From contig NZ_BMGB01000001.1 of NCBI RefSeq assembly GCF_014639655.1, positions 2,577,082 to 2,641,081 of the forward strand: DNA of 64,000 bases. The letters run 5' to 3'. Shown piece by piece: positions 59,266-64,000 of this stretch. The position numbers were made by a program, and so were the translations under genes. Each line of letters starts with the position of its first letter. Position 1 is the first letter of the stretch. The DNA comes from Conyzicola nivalis (GTDB lineage: Bacteria; Actinomycetota; Actinomycetes; Actinomycetales; Microbacteriaceae). The notes below the pieces were generated by a model. That model saw only the letters and a list, made by a program, of their open reading frames with translations, ran no database searches and had not been told where the DNA came from.

Positions 59266-60509
59266 TCGTTCACCGCGACCCGCGTGAGCGGGCGGATCAG
59301 CACGAGGAGCGCGGGGATCGCGGCGGCCAGTGCGGCGGCGACTATCACGACGGCGAGCTCGCGGCCGGCCGCGAACCAGAGTATTCCGAAGGCGGTGGAG
59401 CCGATGAGCCGACCGATAGCGACGACCGTCTGCGCGGCGGCTATGCCCGTCGCGCGGCTCTCGGGCGGGCAGACCTCGCCGGCGAGCGCCGCGAGCACAC
59501 CATCGGTCGCCGCGTAGAAGGCGCCGAGCAGTACGAGGCAGACGATCGTGACCGCGGCGCCGCCGACGGGGAGGGCGGCGCAGGCGTAGGCGGCGAGCAG
59601 CGCGACATGGCCGAGGACGAACACGCGGGCGCGGCCGAACCGGTCGGCGAACCGGCCGAGGGGAACGGCGAAGATGAAGAATGCGACGTTCGTGCCGACG
59701 TACAGCAGCGGGAACCACTGGGCGGCGAACGGGCTGCGGTCCTGCAGCACGAGGTAGATGAAGCCGTCGCCGACGGTGAGCACCGCGAGAATGCCGGCGG
59801 TGAGGATGAGGCGGCGCAGTCGCGGCTCGGCGAGCGAACCCCAGCGGAACGGCTGTCGCGCCTCGCCGGCGGCGACGCTCTCCCGGCGCGGGCGGCGGGC
59901 GGGAACCACGAGCCCCAGGATGACGACTCCCACGACCGCGAAGCCGAGCGATACGATGAAGACGAGGTGGTAGCCGGTCGGCACGAAGAAGAGGATGAGG
60001 AAGGCGAGCAGCGGGCCTCCCGCCGCCCCGATCGTGTCGAGCATGCGGTGCACCCCGAAGGACTTGCCCAGGTTGGACGGTTCGGACGAGGCGGTGATGA
60101 GGGCGTCGCGTGGGGCGGTGCGCACGCCCTTGCCCAGCCGGTCGAGCGCGATCACCGAGGCGATGCCGGCGAAACCGCTCACGAAGAGCAGCCCGACCTT
60201 CGTTACTGCGGAGACCGCGTAGCCGAAGAACGCCACCCACTTCGGGTTGTCGGTGCGGTCGGAGGCCCAGCCGCCGCCGATCCTCACGATCGCGCTCACT
60301 CCCTGATAGATGCCGTCGATGAAGCCGTAGGCGATCATCGACAGGCCCATCGCGCCCGTGATGTAGAGGGGGAGGATCGACGCGACCGATTCGGAGGAGA
60401 CGTCGGTGAGCATGCTGACCACGCCCAGGGTGATCACGACCGAGGAGACACGGGCGGCCGGCGCTCCCGTCTTCGACCGGTCGCCCCGTTGGGGAAGAGA
60501 GATGTACAC
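59262..60509 (-). CDS. Major facilitator superfamily transporter
   Basis: The 415 residues form about 12 helices with the MFS loop motif GGWASDRTDNPKWVAF (after helix 2) and its repeat GRFADRFGRARVFVLG (after helix 8). An ALDRLGKGVRTAPRDALI segment is typical of a bacterial MFS subgroup with unknown substrate. An MFS protein inside a glycan operon is unusual; it could export a precursor or product. The GTG start is 12 bases after the previous gene. The next gene overlaps by ATGA. Confidence 0.87.
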   Translation of the reverse strand: MYISLPQRGDRSKTGAPAARVSSVVITLGVVSMLTDVSSESVASILPLYITGAMGLSMIAYGFIDGIYQGVSAIVRIGGGWASDRTDNPKWVAFFGYAVSAVTKVGLLFVSGFAGIASVIALDRLGKGVRTAPRDALITASSEPSNLGKSFGVHRMLDTIGAAGGPLLAFLILFFVPTGYHLVFIVSLGFAVVGVVILGLVVPARRPRRESVAAGEARQPFRWGSLAEPRLRRLILTAGILAVLTVGDGFIYLVLQDRSPFAAQWFPLLYVGTNVAFFIFAVPLGRFADRFGRARVFVLGHVALLAAYACAALPVGGAAVTIVCLVLLGAFYAATDGVLAALAGEVCPPESRATGIAAAQTVVAIGRLIGSTAFGILWFAAGRELAVVIVAAALAAAIPALLVLIRPLTRVAVNE

Positions 60510-60521
60510 CCGCGCCGCCGC

Positions 60522-61187
60522 TCAGGGAGCCACGGTGATCGCGCCGAAGAGCGAGTAGCGGGCGCCGTCACCGTCGGGCCGCACGGTGAGCGTGACACTG
60601 CCGTCGCCGAGCGCGAATACGGTGCCGGTCGAACCGCCGACGGACGGCGCGGTCACCCCCTGCAACGAGAGGGCGGCGAAGACGGTGCGGTAGTACTCGG
60701 TCACCTGGGCGGGCGACTGCGTCGTTGTGGCCTCGAGAGTCGCCTGGACCCTGCCCTCGCTCGAGCTCACCGACGACGCGACCAGCGTGGAGGGTTCGGC
60801 GATCGGGATCAGGTCGGGAAATCCGGCCACGAGCTTCTTGCGCGCCGCCGCGTCCACCGGCACGCCGCCGGTCAACAGCGGAGCCAGTGCGTCGGGCGCC
60901 GGCTGACGTCCGTCATCCGGCGCGGTGGCCTCCACCTCGGTCGTCGTGCGGGGACCGACGGGCAGCGGCGCCGGCTCGAAGGGCACGGGCTGCAGTGGGT
61001 CGCCGTCTTCCGGTGCGGATGACGCGTCGTCGCCCGCCTTGCCCGTGGGCGCGGCCACGCCGGGCATCGGCGTGCTCGCGGGTGTGGGCAGCACGGTGTA
61101 GGTCACGGCGATCACGGAGATGACTCCGGCCAGCACGAGGCCGGCCACCACGAATCGGCGGAGTGCGGAGGGCGAGGGCGGCTTCAT
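60522..61187 (-). CDS. Membrane-anchored secreted protein of unknown function
   Basis: I do not recognise this 221-residue protein. One N-terminal membrane helix (FVVAGLVLAGVISVIAVTYTV) is followed by a Pro/Ala/Asp-rich linker (about 35-95) and an alpha/beta C-terminal domain with TTTQSPAQVTEYYRTVFAAL and GTVFALGDGSVTLTVRPDGD. It looks like an anchored extracytoplasmic domain. Its ATG overlaps the upstream acetyltransferase stop, so it is made together with the polysaccharide enzymes. Confidence 0.7.
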   Translation of the reverse strand: MKPPSPSALRRFVVAGLVLAGVISVIAVTYTVLPTPASTPMPGVAAPTGKAGDDASSAPEDGDPLQPVPFEPAPLPVGPRTTTEVEATAPDDGRQPAPDALAPLLTGGVPVDAAARKKLVAGFPDLIPIAEPSTLVASSVSSSEGRVQATLEATTTQSPAQVTEYYRTVFAALSLQGVTAPSVGGSTGTVFALGDGSVTLTVRPDGDGARYSLFGAITVAP

Positions 61188-61816
61188 CGGGGAGAGAGCA
61201 CCCCCTCGTGCTCGACGTAGCGCTCACCCGTGCGTGGGCAGACGAACCCGCCGTCGTCGGTCGGGACGAGGGGCAGGCCGGCGCGGCCGACCCACCCGGT
61301 CTGGCGGGCGGGCACCCCGACGACGACCGCGAAGTCGGGGACGTTCTTGGTCACCACCGAACCCGCGGCGACGAGCGCGTACCGGCCGATCGTGATCGGG
61401 GCCACGCACACGGCGCGCGCGCCGATCGAAGCGCCGGTGCGCACGGTGACGCCGACGGCCTCCCAGTCGTCGTTCGTCTGCCGGCTGCCGTCGAGGTTGA
61501 TGGCGCGCGGGTAGCTGTCGTTGGTGAAGACGACCGCCGGTCCCACGAAGACGCCGTCTTCGAGCAGGGCGGGTTCGTAGATGAGCGCGTAGTTCTGGAT
61601 TTTGCAGTTGCGCCCGACGATCACCCCCGGCCCGATGTAGACGCCGCGGCCCACGATGCACCCCGAGCTGATCTGGGCATACTCGCGGATCTGAGCGAGA
61701 TGCCAGACCAGGCTGTCCGGCCCCACCTTGGCGCGGGGGTCGACGTCGGCCGTCGTGGCGATGCGGGCAGGCAATTCGTCGTCGTGCATCACGCGGTGCT
61801 CCTCGACGCCGGTCAT
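61184..61816 (-). CDS. WlbB/WbpD-like sugar N-acetyltransferase
   Basis: The 210 residues form a left-handed beta helix (DPRAKVGPDSLVWHLAQIREYA, ISSGCIVGRGVYIGPGVIVGRN, VFVGPAVVFTNDSYPRA). The insert with NDSYPRA is characteristic of WlbB/WbpD, which acetylate the 3-amino group of UDP-GlcNAc3NA. VVTKNVPDFAVVVGVPARQTGWV is the acetyl-CoA end. This fits the WlbA-like dehydrogenase (37765) and FdtB/WbpE-like aminotransferase (42806). A short C-terminal extension (FVCPRTGERYVEHEG) is extra. The ATG overlaps the priming-transferase stop by one base. Confidence 0.88.
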   Translation of the reverse strand: MTGVEEHRVMHDDELPARIATTADVDPRAKVGPDSLVWHLAQIREYAQISSGCIVGRGVYIGPGVIVGRNCKIQNYALIYEPALLEDGVFVGPAVVFTNDSYPRAINLDGSRQTNDDWEAVGVTVRTGASIGARAVCVAPITIGRYALVAAGSVVTKNVPDFAVVVGVPARQTGWVGRAGLPLVPTDDGGFVCPRTGERYVEHEGVLSPR

Positions 61817-63393
61817 CAGTAGGCGCCGACCGGGGCTGCGACGACCTTAACCGTGCGCCAGAGGATGATCAGGTCGCCCATCAGCGACCAGTTCTCGACG
61901 TAGTACAGGTCGAGGCGCACGCTGTCTTCCCAACTGAGGTTGGAACGGCCGTTGACCTGCCACATGCCGGTCAGGCCCGGCTTGATGTAGAGCCGGCGGT
62001 GGACGTGGTCCTCGTAGGTGCTCACCTCGCTCGCGAGCGGCGGCCGGGGGCCGACCAGGCTCATGTCGCCCATCAGCACGTTCCACAGCTGGGGCAGCTC
62101 GTCGAGGGAGTACTTGCGGAGGGTGCGTCCGAGTCTGGTGACCCTCGGGTCGTTCTTCATCTTGAACAGCACGCCGTTGCCCTCGCTCTTGGCAACCAAC
62201 GCCCCGAGCTGTGTGGGCGCCGACGCGTTCATCGAGCGGAACTTCAGGATGCGGAACAGCTCGCCGCCGCGTCCCACGCGCTCCTGCGCGAAGAACGACG
62301 GCCCGTCGCTGTCGAGGCGGATCAGCAGCGCGATCACCGCGAACACGGGGCTGAGGAAGAGCAGTGCGGTACCGGCGATCACGATGTCCATGGCGCGCTT
62401 AGCGACGTGCTTGGCGCCGTCGAACTGCGGGATCTCGACGTGGAGCAGCGGGAGCCCCTCCACCGGGCGGAAGTGAATGCGCGGGCCGGCGACGTTCGCG
62501 AGGCTGGTCGCCAGAATGAGGTCGGCCGTCGCCCCCTCGAGCTGCCAGGCGAGATCGTGGATGTACTCGCTGCCGCCGTTCGGATGCCCCGCGACGACGA
62601 CCCCGTCGACCGCGAGCGTGCGGGCGAACTCCGCGGCGCGCGACATTCCCGCGAGCACCATGACATCCCCGAGCACGCCGGCCGTGCCGACCGGATCCTC
62701 CTCTTCGACCACCGCGCCGACGACCGAGTAGGCCGCCCCGGAACCGGCACGGATCTGCGCGACGACGTTCGCGACATCCGAGGTCTTTCCGATCACGATG
62801 ACGCGGGAGAGCGCGTGGCCGGCGCGCTGCTGGGTCGTGAGCCACTGCCGCCAGAGCCACCGGCTGAGCAGGAGCCCGAAGAACCCGGCCGGGAACGCCA
62901 GGATGAAGAACCAGCGGGCCGTGTCCGCCTGGAAGACCAGGAAGACGATCGCGAGCAGCCCGAAGGTCGTTGTGCTCGCGTGGGCGACGCGTTTGTACTC
63001 CCCCGCCCCGACGCCGATGATGCGCAGGTCGCGGGTGCGGAACGCGGCGAGGCCGGCCCACCAAGCGAGCGCGACCAGCAGCGCCATCGACCCGAACCGC
63101 GACCCCGTCGGGGTGGCAAGCGATTCGAGGGCCGCCGACCCGAACCGGGCGAGGTAGGCCGCCACCACGACGGCGGCGATCACGGCCGCGTCGGTGATGC
63201 GCAGCCGGGCGCGGTAGCCGCCGGCCCAGCGCGCACCACTCGCGACGGTCGCTGTCTGCTGTGTCGGAGCGAGTGTCTCGGGCTGTGCCTGGTCACCCCC
63301 GCCGCGCCGGGGCGCCGCGGATCGTGATCCATGGGGGTGGTGCTGGAGCGCTATACGCCGCGAGCGGCTTCGGGAAAGCGCGAATTCGACCAT
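61816..63393 (-). CDS. Polyprenyl glycosylphosphotransferase (WbaP/CpsE type), priming enzyme of locus B
   Basis: The 525 residues have a basic N terminus, four to five membrane helices and a Rossmann-like domain (RVIVIGKTSDVANVV). One more helix follows at AKRAMDIVIAGTALLFLSPV, then the bacterial sugar-transferase core with FFAQERVGRGGELFRILKFR, KYSLDELPQLWNVLMGDMSL, VGPRPPL and KPGLTGMWQVNGRS. It puts hexose-1-phosphate (usually glucose or galactose) on undecaprenyl phosphate. I prefer ATG 63393, with AGG six bases upstream, over GTG 63435, which has no ribosome-binding site. It is the first gene of a seven-gene operon to 54703. Confidence 0.92.
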   Translation of the reverse strand: MVEFALSRSRSRRIALQHHPHGSRSAAPRRGGGDQAQPETLAPTQQTATVASGARWAGGYRARLRITDAAVIAAVVVAAYLARFGSAALESLATPTGSRFGSMALLVALAWWAGLAAFRTRDLRIIGVGAGEYKRVAHASTTTFGLLAIVFLVFQADTARWFFILAFPAGFFGLLLSRWLWRQWLTTQQRAGHALSRVIVIGKTSDVANVVAQIRAGSGAAYSVVGAVVEEEDPVGTAGVLGDVMVLAGMSRAAEFARTLAVDGVVVAGHPNGGSEYIHDLAWQLEGATADLILATSLANVAGPRIHFRPVEGLPLLHVEIPQFDGAKHVAKRAMDIVIAGTALLFLSPVFAVIALLIRLDSDGPSFFAQERVGRGGELFRILKFRSMNASAPTQLGALVAKSEGNGVLFKMKNDPRVTRLGRTLRKYSLDELPQLWNVLMGDMSLVGPRPPLASEVSTYEDHVHRRLYIKPGLTGMWQVNGRSNLSWEDSVRLDLYYVENWSLMGDLIILWRTVKVVAAPVGAY

Positions 63394-63728
63394 GCTGAGC
63401 CTGCAATTCCGGGAAAATTGTACGACTGAGAGCACCGTGGGTGGCGGCGCTCGTGGTGCAATCCCGCAACAGCCTCGACTGGGTATGGGTCGAGTTCGGG
63501 TGCCGTCGCGGGAGGGTTTTCGGGTTGGGTAAGCGGGTATGACGTGCCCCCTTGGGGGGTAACGCCACGACGCTATTCCCCCCGCCTCCGGCCCCCATAT
63601 CCCCCCTTCGGGGGGCAGCCATGGGGGGTCGGGTTGTGCTTGAGTGTCCAGTTAGGAAACGCGATTATTCGTCGTGGACAGAATTGCAAGGTTCGTCATC
63701 AGACGCCCGCATTCGCTAGCGTTGCGGA
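63394..63728. promoter_or_regulatory. Divergent intergenic region with stacked C/G palindromes
   Basis: This 335-bp gap has no gene that I can support. It holds GCCCCCTTGGGGGGT (63546-63560) and a nested inverted repeat: CCCCCAT (63592-63598) with ATGGGGG (63621-63627) enclosing CCCCCCTTCGGGGGG (63601-63615). TAGCGT at 63717-63722, six bases before ATG 63729, is a good leaderless -10 for the metallopeptidase gene. Confidence 0.5.
63546..63560. promoter_or_regulatory. C-run/G-run palindrome (box H)
   Basis: GCCCCCTTGGGGGGT lies 153 bases upstream of the priming-transferase start and 168 bases before the metallopeptidase start. Its spacer is only two bases, shorter than in the other boxes. Confidence 0.35.
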
Positions 63729-64000
63729 ATGACGTTCAACGACAACGCCAAGATCAATTCGGGCAGAACCCGCCGCCGTGGCCGCACGGGCGGCATCGTC
63801 GCGGGCGGCGGTGTGGTCGGCGTGGTCGCGCTGTTCCTGCTCTCGCAACTGCTCGGGGTCGACCTGACCGGCCTGGCCGGAGGGGGCGGCGCGCAGAACG
63901 GCAGCGACGAGTCGATCGCCAACTGCGAGACGGGCGCCGACGCGAATGCCGGTGGCGACTGCCGGCTCGCGAGCGCGGGCGACTCAATCGACACCTATTG
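63729..64000 (+). CDS. YpfJ-family neutral zinc metallopeptidase, 3' end outside the window
   Basis: Ninety codons are visible. They begin MTFNDNAKINSGRTRRRGRTG, followed by one membrane helix (GVVGVVALFLLSQLLGV) and a Gly-rich linker. The ANCETGADANAGGDCR segment and SIDTYW match the N-terminal part of the YpfJ/KPN_02809 family of membrane-anchored metallopeptidases. The HExxH motif would lie beyond the window. ATG 63729 has no Shine-Dalgarno but follows TAGCGT by six bases, which suggests a leaderless message. It diverges from the locus B priming-transferase operon. Confidence 0.85.
   Translation, partial: MTFNDNAKINSGRTRRRGRTGGIVAGGGVVGVVALFLLSQLLGVDLTGLAGGGGAQNGSDESIANCETGADANAGGDCRLASAGDSIDTY

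Overview
The window is high-G+C DNA with GTG and TTG starts, long runs of overlapping genes (ATGA and GTGA junctions), leaderless-looking promoters and no lipopolysaccharide or outer-membrane genes. This points to a Gram-positive actinobacterium, most likely of the Microbacteriaceae type; the family is an inference from gene content and style. I see no rRNA, tRNA, CRISPR array, integrase or insertion sequence.

Layout. 1-6.2 kb holds housekeeping genes (a DEAD-box RNA helicase with a repetitive tail, a SnoaL/NTF2-like protein, cysK-cysE), interrupted by a lower-G+C membrane acyltransferase with an SGNH domain. 6.5-23.7 kb (locus A) is a lower-G+C, O-antigen-like cluster. It has two paralogous CapD/WbpM-type 4,6-dehydratases flanking a DUF4012 protein, a WecA/WbpL-type priming transferase fused to an SDR reductase, a WbuB-like transferase, three genes for a UDP-N-acetyl-L-6-deoxyhexosamine (L-FucNAc or, more likely, L-QuiNAc), a further glycosyltransferase, a Wzy-like polymerase, a Wzx-like flippase and an SDR epimerase. 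23.9-33 kb holds mixed genes: two VanZ-like proteins, a GNAT acetyltransferase, an EamA transporter, a large secreted nuclease/5'-nucleotidase, recQ and a thioredoxin. 33.1-63.4 kb (locus B) is a second, very high-G+C exopolysaccharide locus. It contains a nine-gene plus-strand operon (Gfo/Idh/MocA dehydrogenase, SDR, two DegT aminotransferases, PglD-like acetyltransferase, three glycosyltransferases and a Wzx flippase). On the minus strand are a chain-length-type protein, an O-antigen ligase/polymerase and several fused multi-domain glycosyltransferases, followed by a seven-gene operon that starts with a WbaP-type priming transferase. Two secreted DUF4082 proteins flank the plus-strand operon and the ligase genes. 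The window ends in the start of a YpfJ-type zinc metallopeptidase gene.

How it works together. Loci A and B each carry a priming enzyme, glycosyltransferases, a flippase and a polymerase, so the cell probably makes two different undecaprenyl-linked surface glycans. Locus A should begin its unit with a D-6-deoxy-HexNAc-1-phosphate made by CapD plus the reductase domain fused to the priming transferase. It should then add an L-6-deoxy-HexNAc through the WbuB-like enzyme and one further sugar. Locus B should start from hexose-1-phosphate and build a larger unit that includes amino sugars.

The most interesting features are the domain fusions (priming transferase-reductase, GT26-GT2-GT2, GT2-GT4), the missing cupin domain in the L-sugar reductase, and the two DUF4082 genes that share an identical CCCGAATGAGGG box about 95 bp upstream. 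That box belongs to a wider set of C-run/G-run palindromes in front of secreted-protein and polysaccharide genes.
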